Below, piece after piece: positions 7,720 through 17,103 of a stretch of DNA of 64,000 nucleotides. This DNA comes from an uncultured Oscillospiraceae bacterium (lineage in GTDB: Bacteria > Bacillota > Clostridia > Oscillospirales > Oscillospiraceae), in assembly GCA_947589745.1 (NCBI GenBank), contig CANQCS010000005.1:1-64000 (forward strand), given 5' to 3'. Under the pieces are notes generated by a model. That model was not told the origin of the DNA and ran no database searches. It worked only from the letters and a program-made list of their open reading frames with translations. Position 1 is the first letter of the stretch; each line of letters begins with the position of its first letter. The translations under genes and the position numbers were made by a program.

Positions 7720-9021
7720 GACACGCCAAAATGCCGTGCTGTAGGGCGGCATGGGGATGCCGTTCCCGAACTCCTGCTCTCTCCCGGTGACGAGGTCCAC
7801 GCCCCGCCCGGCCCCGATGTTGAAGCGGGCGTCGATCCCCTCGCCAGCAGCGTTGACGGCCACCAGCACCCGCTCCCCGTCCGCGGCCCGCTCAAAGACG
7901 ATCTGCCGGTTGGTCAGGAACAGGTTCCGGTACCCGCCGTACTGCAAGGCCCGGCTCCGCCGCCGGGCGGCGGCCAGGGACGCGATCCAGTCCGTGAGCT
8001 CGTTCCGCTCCGGCTTCTCCAATGCGGGGCGTAGAGGCCCGTCGCCGTTGTGCTTCCGGCCCTCGATGCCCCACTCGCTGCCGTAGTACACCGCCGGGAC
8101 CCCCGGCATCCCGAACAGCAGTCCCCAGGCCGGCACCAGGTGGGCCTTGTCCCTGAGCTTGCTGGCGATGCGCTCCACGTCGTGGTTGTCCAGGAAGCTC
8201 AGCAGCCTCCGCCCCTTGTACAGGGTCCAGGACTCCGGCCCGAACTGCCGGGCCAGGCTGTGGCCAATCTCGAACAGGTTCCCGTCGTTGAAGCTGGACC
8301 ACAGGCCCTTATAGCACTCGTAGTTGGTGACGGAGTGGCAAAGGCCGTCGCCCATCCATCGGTTGTAGTCGCCGTGGAGGGTCTCCCCCACCAGGACAAA
8401 GTCCGGCTTGAGCCCGTCCGTGAAGCTCCGGAGCTGCCGCAGATAGTCCGGGCTCAGGCAGTAGGCCACATCCAGCCGCAGGCCGTCGATGCCGAACCGC
8501 TCCACCCAGGAGCGGATGGCGTCCAGCTGGTGCCCCACCACGACGGGATTTTGCAGATTCAGCTCCACCAGCTCATAGTGGCCCTCCCAGGCCTTGTACC
8601 AGAAGCCGTCGTTGTACCCGGTGTTGCCGCCGAAGTCCACCCGGAACCAGTCCTTATAGGGGCTGTCCCACTTCTTCTCCCGCACGTCCCGGAAGGCCCA
8701 GAACCCCCGGCCCACGTGGTTGAACACCCCGTCGAACAGCACCCGCAGCCCGGCGGCGTGGAACGCGGCGCAGACCGTTTTCAAATCCTCCTCCGTGCCC
8801 AGGCGGCGGTCCACGGTGAAGTAGTCCCGGGTGTCGTAGCCGTGGCGGTCGCTCTCAAAGAGAGGGTTCAGCAGCACCGCCGTACACCCCAGGTCCCGGA
8901 TGTGGTCCACCCAGTCCAGCAGCCGCAGGATGCGGTGGGCCTGGACTCCGTCGTTCTCCTCCGGCGCGCCGCAGAGCCCCAGGGGGTAGATCTGATAAAC
9001 GACCGCCTCATCATACCACAT
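7717..9021 (-). CDS. GH13 family alpha-glucan hydrolase (alpha-amylase / cyclomaltodextrinase-like)
   Basis: A 434-aa cytoplasmic glycoside hydrolase (no signal peptide) acting on alpha-1,4-glucans or maltodextrins. GH13 conserved regions are visible in order: DGVFNHVG (region I), GLRLDVAY with the nucleophile Asp (II), LVGETLHG with the acid/base Glu (III) and FLDNHDVERI (IV). It lacks the N-terminal CBM34 domain of classical neopullulanases and begins directly with MWYDEAVVYQIYPLG. Start 9021 follows GGAGA. Its promoter (9222-9250) is about 200 bp upstream, so the transcript has a long leader containing a full copy of the dispersed element, and a second copy overlaps its stop codon. No sugar transporter is adjacent. 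Confidence 0.9.
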   Translation of the reverse strand: MWYDEAVVYQIYPLGLCGAPEENDGVQAHRILRLLDWVDHIRDLGCTAVLLNPLFESDRHGYDTRDYFTVDRRLGTEEDLKTVCAAFHAAGLRVLFDGVFNHVGRGFWAFRDVREKKWDSPYKDWFRVDFGGNTGYNDGFWYKAWEGHYELVELNLQNPVVVGHQLDAIRSWVERFGIDGLRLDVAYCLSPDYLRQLRSFTDGLKPDFVLVGETLHGDYNRWMGDGLCHSVTNYECYKGLWSSFNDGNLFEIGHSLARQFGPESWTLYKGRRLLSFLDNHDVERIASKLRDKAHLVPAWGLLFGMPGVPAVYYGSEWGIEGRKHNGDGPLRPALEKPERNELTDWIASLAAARRRSRALQYGGYRNLFLTNRQIVFERAADGERVLVAVNAAGEGIDARFNIGAGRGVDLVTGREQEFGNGIPMPPYSTAFWRV

Positions 9022-9070
9022 AGCACTTTCTCCTTCCCGCCGGACACACCGGCATTCCCATAGCGCCGTC

Positions 9071-9187
9071 ATACTTTTTCTTGAAAGAAAAAGTATCAAA
9101 AAGAACTTTACCATCGCCCTCAAAGCGTTGCATTACCTACATTTCCGCACGGTAACGCGGTACACTTCTAGGGGGAGGATCGTATCA
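9071..9187 (+). repeat. Dispersed element A, copy 2 (in the GH13 leader)
   Basis: Perfect hairpin at 9071-9096 (ATACTTTTTC / GAAAAAGTAT), then CAAAAAGAACTTTACC, AAAGCGTTGC, CCTACATTTC, GCACGGTAACGCG and an end GTATCA. It lies between the GH13 promoter and start codon, in reverse orientation to that transcript. Confidence 0.8.
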
Positions 9188-9221
9188 CTTTGGCCCGCCC
9201 CGCGGGCCCAGCGCCACAGAC

Positions 9222-9250
9222 AGTATACAGGAAAAACTTCAGCATGTCAA
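9222..9250 (-). promoter_or_regulatory. Promoter of the GH13 gene
   Basis: On the minus strand TTGACA (9250-9245), 17 bp, TATACT (9227-9222). The -35 box is perfect. Transcription would start near 9215 and cross element copy 2 before ATG 9021. Confidence 0.75.
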
Positions 9251-9259
9251 ACCGCAAAA

Positions 9260-9287
9260 GTGCCCCGGCCCAGAAGAGCCGGGGCAC
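9260..9287 (-). terminator. Intrinsic terminator of the PadR/DUF2812 operon
   Basis: Stem GTGCCCCGGC / GCCGGGGCAC with an 8-nt loop, followed on the minus strand by TTTTGCGG. It lies 8 bp after the DUF2812 stop and overlaps the -35 side of the GH13 promoter. Confidence 0.8.
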
Positions 9288-9294
9288 CGTGGGA

Positions 9295-10713
9295 CTATCC
9301 CCCCAGCTTCTCCCCCACGATCGCCATTTGCTCCGCCGTGGGGGTCCAGTCAAAGTGGATGGACACGATGCGCCTGTCGTAGCACAGCAGGAACCGGTTG
9401 GACGCCCAGTCCGCGTTCTGATAGACCAGCTCATAGGCCTCCGCCGCGCCCCAGGGGGCGGGGTCCACCGGCTGGTAGAGCGCCTTGTACCCCTCCGGGG
9501 CCCTGTCGTCGTTGGTCTCGTCCCGTTCCCGGTATATGGCGTCCCGGCACCAGCCGTAAAGGAACGGCATCTTCACCGACACGACCTCATAATCCAGGGT
9601 GGGGATGTCCTTGAAATCCTCCGCGTCGAACCGGGGGCTCTGCTCCGCCTCGTACCGGCTGAGGAACAGGGAGTCGTCGCCGCCGAAGGTGGTGATGTAG
9701 TCGTCGTAGTCCACCGCCATCATGTCTTCGATCCGCAGGGGGATCTCGTCCCGGTAGAGGTACCAGACCTGCCCCTGGTACTCGTAGCGGTCCACGTCCC
9801 CGTCCCCCTGGTCGGGCAGCAGGCCCCGGCTGGTGGTGGACACCAGGGCAAGGATGATGCCGAACATCAGGGCGTAGCTCAGCACGGAGATACCGCCGAA
9901 GGTGACCACCCGGTTCACGTTTTTGGATACCTTTTTCTTTTTGAGAAAGTTCATCACCAGGCGGGTCCCGAAGAAGATCACCAGGGACCACCCAATCATC
10001 AGCGGGAAGACGATCCTCGTCAGCCGGTCCCCCTGCCAGACGTAGCAGAACAGCCAGTAGGCAAAAGCCAGCACTGCCACCGCCAGACACACGCCCTGGA
10101 ATTTACTGTGGTTGGGGGTGGCCATGAACTCCCCCCGCTCCGCCGCCTGTATGGCCCGGCGGCGCCAACGGAAGTAGCCGCCGACGGTCACCGCGCACAG
10201 CAGAAACGCCACCACCCACATCACGCCGGTGGAGAGCCGGACGGGGCTGGACAGCAGCTGGACCGGGTGAGTGACGATCTCCCCCACGAACATCCAGAGG
10301 TTGAACAGCACAGCGGCCAGCAGGATGCCGTAGGTGGGCAGGAAGGTCCGCTTGGCGGAGCGGTGGAGGGTGTCCACCTCCATCACCGGGTCCGTCTCGA
10401 TGGGCGTGGCGTCCGGGTCCTCGTTGTAGAAAATTTGCAGCTGGGCGTTGGAGGCCGCCAGCTTCCAGCCGGTGCGCTCGCAGTAGGCGTGGAAGTCCAG
10501 CTCCCCCTCCGTGGGCCCCGGGTCGAAGACGGACGCCCGGGGGTAGTAGGTGACGCAGAATTTCAGCTTTCTGGGCTCGCACCGGCGGTAGTGCCACAGG
10601 TAGGGTATCTTCTCCAGCATCCAGCCCTCGGCGGCCATCTTCTCCAGGTGTGCCTCGATGCCCGTGTGGTCGTAAAAGGTGAACCGCTCCAGGCGGCGCT
10701 TGACGTCTTTCAT
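9295..10713 (-). CDS. DUF2812-domain membrane protein
   Basis: A 472-aa protein with an N-terminal DUF2812-type region (residues about 1-110: RRLERFTFYDHTGIEAHLEKMAAEGWMLE and WHYRRCEP). Four to five transmembrane helices follow, roughly residues 125-145, 160-180, 210-230, 240-255 and 272-295, and then a soluble C-terminal domain. It overlaps the PadR gene by 4 bp (ATGA at 10710-10713), so the two are co-translated. In Firmicutes, DUF2812 proteins are usually paired with PadR repressors and are thought to respond to membrane or cell-envelope stress; the biochemical role is unknown. The terminator at 9260-9287 ends the operon. Confidence 0.85.
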   Translation of the reverse strand: MKDVKRRLERFTFYDHTGIEAHLEKMAAEGWMLEKIPYLWHYRRCEPRKLKFCVTYYPRASVFDPGPTEGELDFHAYCERTGWKLAASNAQLQIFYNEDPDATPIETDPVMEVDTLHRSAKRTFLPTYGILLAAVLFNLWMFVGEIVTHPVQLLSSPVRLSTGVMWVVAFLLCAVTVGGYFRWRRRAIQAAERGEFMATPNHSKFQGVCLAVAVLAFAYWLFCYVWQGDRLTRIVFPLMIGWSLVIFFGTRLVMNFLKKKKVSKNVNRVVTFGGISVLSYALMFGIILALVSTTSRGLLPDQGDGDVDRYEYQGQVWYLYRDEIPLRIEDMMAVDYDDYITTFGGDDSLFLSRYEAEQSPRFDAEDFKDIPTLDYEVVSVKMPFLYGWCRDAIYRERDETNDDRAPEGYKALYQPVDPAPWGAAEAYELVYQNADWASNRFLLCYDRRIVSIHFDWTPTAEQMAIVGEKLGG

Positions 10714-11063
10714 TTCCGCTCCCCCTCTCCGAATGTGCGGCGGTAGTCCATGGCCTGGCCGATGATCCGCCGGTAGTCCTCCGCCTGGGCCACGATGCGG
10801 CGGTACTCCTCCTCCAGCCGCCTGGCTCCGGCTTCCGTCAGAATGTAACTACGCTTGCGGCCCTCCACCTTGGTCTCCCGAATCATCCCGGCGTCCAGGA
10901 ATTGCTCCAGAAGGTTATACAGCGTCCCGGACCCCACGCTGACCCGGCCCCCGGTCAGGGCCGGCACCTCGTCCAGGATGTCCAGCCCGCACCGCTCCGA
11001 CTTCAGACACAGCAGCACGTAGAACATCTGCTCCGTCAACGTCTGGAATTTTGCCCTTGGCAT
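10710..11063 (-). CDS. PadR-family transcriptional repressor
   Basis: A 117-aa protein with the PadR winged-helix pattern: LTEQMFYVLLCLKSERCGLDI, then SVGSGTLYNLLEQFLDAGMI (recognition helix), then the wing VEGRKRSYILTEAGARRLEEE, with a C-terminal dimerisation helix. The start follows GGAGGTGAGG. It is the first gene of a two-gene operon with DUF2812. Three identical operator-like palindromes lie directly upstream, one overlapping the ribosome-site region, which indicates autoregulation. PadR proteins of this type typically release DNA on binding an antimicrobial or envelope-active compound; the ligand here is unknown. Confidence 0.92.
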   Translation of the reverse strand: MPRAKFQTLTEQMFYVLLCLKSERCGLDILDEVPALTGGRVSVGSGTLYNLLEQFLDAGMIRETKVEGRKRSYILTEAGARRLEEEYRRIVAQAEDYRRIIGQAMDYRRTFGEGERK

Positions 11064-11079
11064 GGCCTCACCTCCTATT

Positions 11080-11160
11080 CTCGAATATCGAGTTTATCGG
11101 GCAAAAGTTAAATCTCGAATATCGAGATTTGATGGTGTCATTATATTCTCGATATTCGAG
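11080..11160 (-). promoter_or_regulatory. Three PadR operator palindromes
   Basis: The 13-mer CTCGAATATCGAG occurs at 11080-11092 and 11114-11126, and its exact reverse complement CTCGATATTCGAG at 11148-11160. Centres are 34 bp apart each time. The middle copy extends to a longer palindrome (AATCTCGA...TCGAGATT). They cover the promoter and leader of the padR-DUF2812 operon and are not found elsewhere near the genes described here. Confidence 0.8.
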
Positions 11161-11210
11161 TTTGTCAATAGCCTTTTGAAGATTTTTGCAAAATTCGACC
11201 AGAACACAGA

Positions 11211-11246
11211 ACAAGAGGCCGCTCTCCCTCACGCGGAGAGACAGCG
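11211..11246 (-). terminator. Likely terminator of the trp operon
   Basis: The stem pairs AAGAGGCCGCT with AGCGGCCTCTT and also CTCTCC with GGAGAG. It is located about 155 bp after trpA, beyond the dispersed-element copy. On the minus strand it is followed by GTTCTGTGTTCTGG, a modest U-rich tail. Confidence 0.6.
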
Positions 11247-11284
11247 GCCTCTTGCAGCAGCCCCATTTTCCAGCCAGCCCGTTT

Positions 11285-11401
11285 ATACTATTCTTCAATT
11301 AAAGCCATATAACGTTACCGTGTGAAAAATGTAGGAATTGCAACGCTTTGGTAGCGATATTAAAGTTCTTTTTGATACTTTTTCTTTCAAGAAAAAGTAT
11401 C
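11285..11401 (-). repeat. Dispersed element A, copy 3 (after trpA)
   Basis: In reverse orientation the hairpin is at 11375-11400. The tail runs leftward through AAGTTCTTTTTG, GCAACGCTTTGGTAGCG, AATGTAGGAATTGC and CGTTACCGTG. The TGA stop of trpA (11402-11400) overlaps the first base of the hairpin. Confidence 0.8.
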
Positions 11402-12175
11402 AGCACTCCTTGAGAGCGTCGGTCATGGACTTCACATAGGCCCCCACGTGCTCCGGGGCGTCCTTGCCGTACTGGGCCAAAATCTTGATGATAGCGGAGC
11501 CCACGATGGCCCCGTCGGAGAGGGAGGCCATTTTTCTGGCCTGCTCCGGGGTGGAGATGCCGAAGCCCACGGCGCAGGGGATGCCGGGGTTGGCCTGCCG
11601 CACCAGGGCCACCATGGCCCCGATGTCGGTGGTGATCTCGGACCTAACTCCCGTGACGCCCAGGGAGGACACGCAGTAGACGAACCCCTCGGCAGCCCTG
11701 GCGATCTCCGAGATGCGGCCCTCGGAGGTGGGGGCGATGAGGGACACCAGCTCCAGCCCGTACTTGCGGCAGGCCGGGGCGAACTCCTCCTTCTCCTCAA
11801 AGGGCACGTCGGGGAGGATCAGGCCGTTCATCCCCGCCTCCGCCGCCCTGGACAGGAATCGGTCCATGCCGTAGGAGAACACCACGTTGGCGTAGGTCAT
11901 GAACACCATGGGCACGGTCACGTCCCGCCGCAGGTCCCTCACCAGGTCAAAGACCTGGTCGGTGGTGACGCCGCCCAGGAGGGCCCGGAGGTTGGCCCCC
12001 TGGATAACGGGCCCCTCGGCGGTGGGGTCGGAGAAGGGGATGCCCAGCTCGATGAGGCTGGCCCCGTTTTTCACGCACTCCCGCACACAGGCGGCGGTGG
12101 TCTCCAGGTCCGGGTCTCCGCAGGTGATGAAGGGGATGAACGCTTTTCCGTGAGCGAAAGCTTCCTTGATCCTGC

Positions 12176-12179
<4 letters not shown>
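11400..12179 (-). CDS. trpA: Tryptophan synthase alpha chain
   Basis: A 259-aa TIM-barrel subunit that cleaves indole-3-glycerol phosphate to indole, which is channelled to TrpB for the last step of tryptophan synthesis. The signature [15 protein letters not shown] (catalytic Asp) and an upstream GDPDLETT are present, and [12 protein letters not shown] carries the conserved loop. Start ATG 12179 is chosen because it overlaps the trpB stop in an ATGA junction. It is the last gene of the trp operon; its stop codon TGA is directly followed by a dispersed-element hairpin. Confidence 0.97.
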
Positions 12180-13360
<1,181 letters not shown>

Positions 13361-13395
13361 GGTGTAAGGTTCCTCCTTTAGGTAGCTGCGCCGCC

Positions 13396-14070
13396 TCAAC
13401 GGATGGTCAGCAGCAGGTTGTCACCCTTTTGAAATTCGTAGTCGGTTTTAATCAGCTTTACCGTGCGCGTTTTCCTAAAATACGCCATCACGTCCTCAGC
13501 CAAAGCCGTTTTGTTGGCGTCTAAATCGACGACGGGGAAGATGCGCACCTCCCGGCACACGCGAAGCATCTCCGTAATGGCTTCGATGTGGAAGGAGAGG
13601 CCAAGAGAGGGGTAGAGGAGCAGAAAGTGGGAGCTAAGTCCCAAATCGAAGAACCCGTCTCCGTAAGGCAGGCGGTCCGGCAGGGTGTGGGGGACGTAGC
13701 GGTTCTCCGCTCTGCCTGCTTCGTAGTCTGCTAAAAAGGTTTCCATTGCAGACATGCGGACCGATTCCAGCATATCCAAGTCTTTGATTTGGGTCCAGAC
13801 ATAGTTTTCCCGATTCGCCCGCATCTGCTCCATGACCACCTGACGGGTTTCTTCTATGCGGGCGTGAAGTGCGTTCGCAGGGAAAGCGTAAATGGGGTCG
13901 AAGGAGACCACAGAGGCGCCCAATCGGGTGGCCTCGCAGTTGAAGCTGGCGGGGCCGTCGCCAAACCCGGCGATTCGTCCGGACAGGTCCTCGCCCGTCA
14001 GGCGGAACATGGTGCGGTATTCCTCCAGATTGTGGCCCCAGGGGACCACGCTGTTCAGTTGGAATGCCAT
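13396..14070 (-). CDS. Class I SAM-dependent methyltransferase inside the trp operon
   Basis: A 224-aa protein starting [18 protein letters not shown] after GAGGAGG. Motif [17 protein letters not shown], resembles the LDCGGGPASF glycine motif of class I SAM methyltransferases but with Phe-Gly-Asp-Gly. VVSFDPIY supplies the acidic residue after strand 2, and [13 protein letters not shown] matches the post-motif region of a family of uncharacterised bacterial methyltransferases. It lies 29 bp after trpF and 35 bp before trpB on the same strand, so it is almost certainly co-transcribed and under T-box control. Its substrate is unknown. It is not a known step of tryptophan synthesis, and base composition here looks slightly lower in GC than the flanking trp genes. 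Confidence 0.8.
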   Translation of the reverse strand: MAFQLNSVVPWGHNLEEYRTMFRLTGEDLSGRIAGFGDGPASFNCEATRLGASVVSFDPIYAFPANALHARIEETRQVVMEQMRANRENYVWTQIKDLDMLESVRMSAMETFLADYEAGRAENRYVPHTLPDRLPYGDGFFDLGLSSHFLLLYPSLGLSFHIEAITEMLRVCREVRIFPVVDLDANKTALAEDVMAYFRKTRTVKLIKTDYEFQKGDNLLLTIR

Positions 14071-14099
14071 GCCGGCACCTCCTCTCAATGGACGGCGGG

Positions 14100-14708
14100 T
14101 CAGAGCTCCGCTCTCGCGGCGGCCACCGCCGCCAGAATCTTGGTAAAATCCTTCTGTTTGTCCGTCTCCACCCCGCTGGAGATATCCAGCCCCCAGGGGT
14201 GGAGCTTTTGGATCGCCTCGTGGATGTTCTCCGGCGTCAGCCCGCCCGCCAGAATGTAGGGCCGCTGTACGCCTCCGGCCAGGGACCAGTCGAAGGCCGC
14301 GCCGGTGCCGTAGCCGTTGTCCAGCAGGACCATGTCGGCGCTGGAGGCGTTGGCCGCCTCCAGGTCGGCGGGGGTGCGGACCTTGAACGCTTTCCACACG
14401 GTACAGCCGGGGGCGGCGGACCGCAGGGCGGCGATAAACGCCTCGTCCTCGTGTCCGTGGAGCTGGGCCACGCCGATGATCCCGTCGTTCAGCAGGGCCG
14501 CCACGGTCTCCACGGAGCTGTCCACGAACACTCCCACGGGGGTGATCTCCGGAGCCAGACCGGCCCGCAGCGCCCGAACCTGCTCCGGGGTCAGGTTCCG
14601 ATGGCTCCTGGGAAAGTTGATGATGAACCCGCAGTAATCCGGCTTTGCCTCGTTGACGTACTCGATATCCTGGTGGCGGTACAGGCCGCAGATCTTGATC
14701 CTGGTCAT
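14100..14708 (-). CDS. trpF: Phosphoribosylanthranilate isomerase
   Basis: A 202-aa TIM-barrel enzyme isomerising phosphoribosylanthranilate to the carboxyphenylamino-deoxyribulose phosphate used by TrpC. The N-terminal MTRIKICGL carries the catalytic Cys, and QLHGHEDE, VFVDSS and the phosphate-binding ILAGGLTPENI and DISSGVE motifs follow. Start ATG 14708 is in an ATGA overlap with trpC. It is separated from trpC, not fused as in enterics. The next gene downstream is the inserted methyltransferase. Confidence 0.96.
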   Translation of the reverse strand: MTRIKICGLYRHQDIEYVNEAKPDYCGFIINFPRSHRNLTPEQVRALRAGLAPEITPVGVFVDSSVETVAALLNDGIIGVAQLHGHEDEAFIAALRSAAPGCTVWKAFKVRTPADLEAANASSADMVLLDNGYGTGAAFDWSLAGGVQRPYILAGGLTPENIHEAIQKLHPWGLDISSGVETDKQKDFTKILAAVAAARAEL

Positions 14709-15493
14709 CGGGCCGCCTCCCGCATCCGGGCCAGCAGGGCGGCTTTGTCCCCGGCCCGCATGAGCACCTCGCCCATCAGCACCGCGTCCGCGCCGATCTT
14801 CCGCAGCGCCGCCGCGTCCTCTGGCCTTGACACTCCGCTCTCCGCCACGTAGACACACTCGGCCGGGATCAGGTCCCGCAGTCGGACGGCGTTGGAGAAA
14901 TCTACGGAAAAGTCCTTCAGATTCCGGTTATTGACGCCGACGATCTTCGCTCCGGCGCTGACGGCGGAGCGGACCTCCGCCTCGTCGTGGGCCTCCACCA
15001 GGGCGGCCAGCCCCAGGGCGTCGCACAGCTCCATGTACTTTGCCACAGTCTCCGTGTCCAAGATGGCGCAGATCAGCAGCACCGCATTGGCCCCCATGAC
15101 CTTGGCCTGATAGATCTGGTACTCGTCCACGGTGAAATCCTTCCGGATCATCGGAAGGGAGATCTCCCGCCGAATATCGGTGAAAATTCTGTCGGAGCCT
15201 AGGAACCACTTGGGCTCGGTGAGGCAGGACACCGCATCGGCCCCGGCGGCCTCATATTCCTTTGCGATATCCAGATAGGGAAACTCCGGCGCGATGAGCC
15301 CCTTGGAGGGGGAGGCCCGCTTCACCTCGCAGATAAAGGACAGGCCGGGTTTTTTCAGGGCCGCTTCAAAGGCCGCGCCGTTGGCCCTGCCCCCCTGGGC
15401 GGCCAGCTCCCGCAATGCGTCCAGGGAGGTCTCCGCCCTATCCGCCGCCACCCGCTCCCGGGCGTGGGCGGCCAGTTGGTCTAAAATATTCAT
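14705..15493 (-). CDS. trpC: Indole-3-glycerol phosphate synthase
   Basis: A 262-aa TIM-barrel enzyme closing the indole ring. [10 protein letters not shown] (catalytic Lys and substrate loop), [16 protein letters not shown] with the general-acid Lys, [11 protein letters not shown] and VAESGV are all present. It overlaps trpD upstream and trpF downstream by 4 bp each (ATGA), the tight packing seen through most of this operon. Confidence 0.97.
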   Translation of the reverse strand: MNILDQLAAHARERVAADRAETSLDALRELAAQGGRANGAAFEAALKKPGLSFICEVKRASPSKGLIAPEFPYLDIAKEYEAAGADAVSCLTEPKWFLGSDRIFTDIRREISLPMIRKDFTVDEYQIYQAKVMGANAVLLICAILDTETVAKYMELCDALGLAALVEAHDEAEVRSAVSAGAKIVGVNNRNLKDFSVDFSNAVRLRDLIPAECVYVAESGVSRPEDAAALRKIGADAVLMGEVLMRAGDKAALLARMREAAR

Positions 15494-16515
15494 GCCTCAG
15501 GCCGGTTGGAGACCTCGATCAGCTTTTGCAGCGTCTCCGCCGCCTTGCCGCTGTCGATGATCTCCGCCGCCAGGGCCACGCCGTCCTTCCAGCTCTCCGC
15601 CTTGCCGCCGATGTACAGGGCCGCCCCGGCGTTCATCAGCACCGCGTCCCGCTTGGGGCCCTTGGCGCCGGAGAGGATATCCCGGACGATCTGGGCGTTC
15701 TCCGCCGGGGTGCCGCCCACCAGGTCGGACTTCTGGCAGCGGGTGAGGCCGAAGTCCTCGGGGGTGACGGTGTAGGACTTGAACCACCCGTCCTTGAACT
15801 CGCACACGGCGGTGGGGGCGGACATGGAGATCTCGTCCAGCTTATCCCGGCCGTAGACCACCATGCCCCGCTCCACGCCCAGGCAGATCAGCACCTGGGC
15901 CAGGGGCTCCACCAGGTACTCGTCGTACACGCCCAGCAGCTGCATCTTGGGGCTGCCGGGGTTGGTGAGGGGCCCCAGGATGTTGAACACGGTGCGGAAG
16001 CCCAGCTCCTTCCGGATGGCCCCCACATACTTCATGGAGGTGTGGTACTTTTGGGCGAAGAAGAAGCACATACCGACTTCATTGAGCAGCTCGACGCACC
16101 GCTCCGGGCTCTGCTGGATGTTGACCCCCAGGGCCTCCAGGCAGTCGGCGGTGCCGCACTGGGAGGAGGCCGCCCGGTTGCCGTGCTTGGCCACCTTCAT
16201 GCCCCCGGCGGCGGCCACCAGGGCGGAGGTGGTGGAGATGTTGAAGCTGTGGGCCCCGTCGCCGCCGGTGCCCACGATCTCAAAGATAGGCAGATCGGTG
16301 GTCACCTTCATGGCGTGGTCCCGCATGGCGGCGGCGCAGCCGGCGATCTCGTCGCTGGTCTCCGCCTTGGCGCTCTTGGTGGACAGGGCCGCCAGGAACG
16401 CGGCGTTCTGGGTCTGGCTGGTCTCGCCGCTCATGATCTCGTTCATGACGGTATAGGCCTCGTCGTAGGTCAGGTCCTGCTTGTCAACGATCTTCGCAAT
16501 GGCTTCCTTGATCAT
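15490..16515 (-). CDS. trpD: Anthranilate phosphoribosyltransferase
   Basis: A 341-aa enzyme transferring phosphoribose from PRPP to anthranilate. The diagnostic [18 protein letters not shown] motif binds the PRPP pyrophosphate, and [21 protein letters not shown] follows it. The N-terminal helical domain is complete. It is not fused to TrpG, which is a separate gene ending 21 bp upstream. It overlaps trpC by 4 bp. Confidence 0.97.
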   Translation of the reverse strand: MIKEAIAKIVDKQDLTYDEAYTVMNEIMSGETSQTQNAAFLAALSTKSAKAETSDEIAGCAAAMRDHAMKVTTDLPIFEIVGTGGDGAHSFNISTTSALVAAAGGMKVAKHGNRAASSQCGTADCLEALGVNIQQSPERCVELLNEVGMCFFFAQKYHTSMKYVGAIRKELGFRTVFNILGPLTNPGSPKMQLLGVYDEYLVEPLAQVLICLGVERGMVVYGRDKLDEISMSAPTAVCEFKDGWFKSYTVTPEDFGLTRCQKSDLVGGTPAENAQIVRDILSGAKGPKRDAVLMNAGAALYIGGKAESWKDGVALAAEIIDSGKAAETLQKLIEVSNRPEA

Positions 16516-16536
16516 AGTGATACGCTCCTTTATACA

Positions 16537-17103
16537 TCAGAATTCGATAAAATTTCTCAGCATGGTCTTCCCATCCGGCGTCATAATGGACTCCGGGTGG
16601 AACTGGACGCCGTAGATGGGGTAGTCCCGGTGCCGGACGGCCATGATCTCGCCGTCCAGGGTCCGGGCGGTGACGGCCAGGCAGTCCGGGATGGTAGCCG
16701 GGTCGGCGGCCAGGGAGTGGTACCGGGCCACGGGGGCCGTCTCGGGGCAGCCCCGGAACAGCGGGCAGTCCGGGTCGAACCGCACCACCGACTGCTTGCC
16801 GTGCATCAGCTTCTTCGCGTAGGTGACGGTGGCCCCGAAGGCGGCGCAGATGGCCTGATGCCCCAGGCACACGCCCAGAATGGGGATCTCCGGCCCCAGC
16901 TCTTTGGCGGCGTCCATGATGACCCCCGCGTCCTCCGGCCGGCCGGGGCCGGGAGAGAGGATGATGCGGTCCGGGGCCAGGGCCCTGATCTCCTCCACCG
17001 TCATCTCGTCGTTGCGGATGACTTTGATGTCCGGCTGGATCTCCCCCACCAGCTGGTAGAGGTTGTAGGAAAAGCTGTCGTAGTTGTCGATAAGCAAAAT
17101 CAT
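16537..17103 (-). CDS. trpG: Anthranilate synthase glutamine amidotransferase subunit
   Basis: A 188-aa class I amidotransferase that supplies ammonia to TrpE. The catalytic Cys is in PILGVCLGHQAI and the His-Glu pair in YGVQFHPESI. The oxyanion motif LSPGPGRPEDAG is intact. Start ATG 17103 (MILLIDNYDSFSYNL) overlaps the trpE stop by 4 bp. No pabB or pabC is present in the window, so an additional role in folate synthesis, as in bacilli, cannot be excluded. Confidence 0.96.
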   Translation of the reverse strand: MILLIDNYDSFSYNLYQLVGEIQPDIKVIRNDEMTVEEIRALAPDRIILSPGPGRPEDAGVIMDAAKELGPEIPILGVCLGHQAICAAFGATVTYAKKLMHGKQSVVRFDPDCPLFRGCPETAPVARYHSLAADPATIPDCLAVTARTLDGEIMAVRHRDYPIYGVQFHPESIMTPDGKTMLRNFIEF

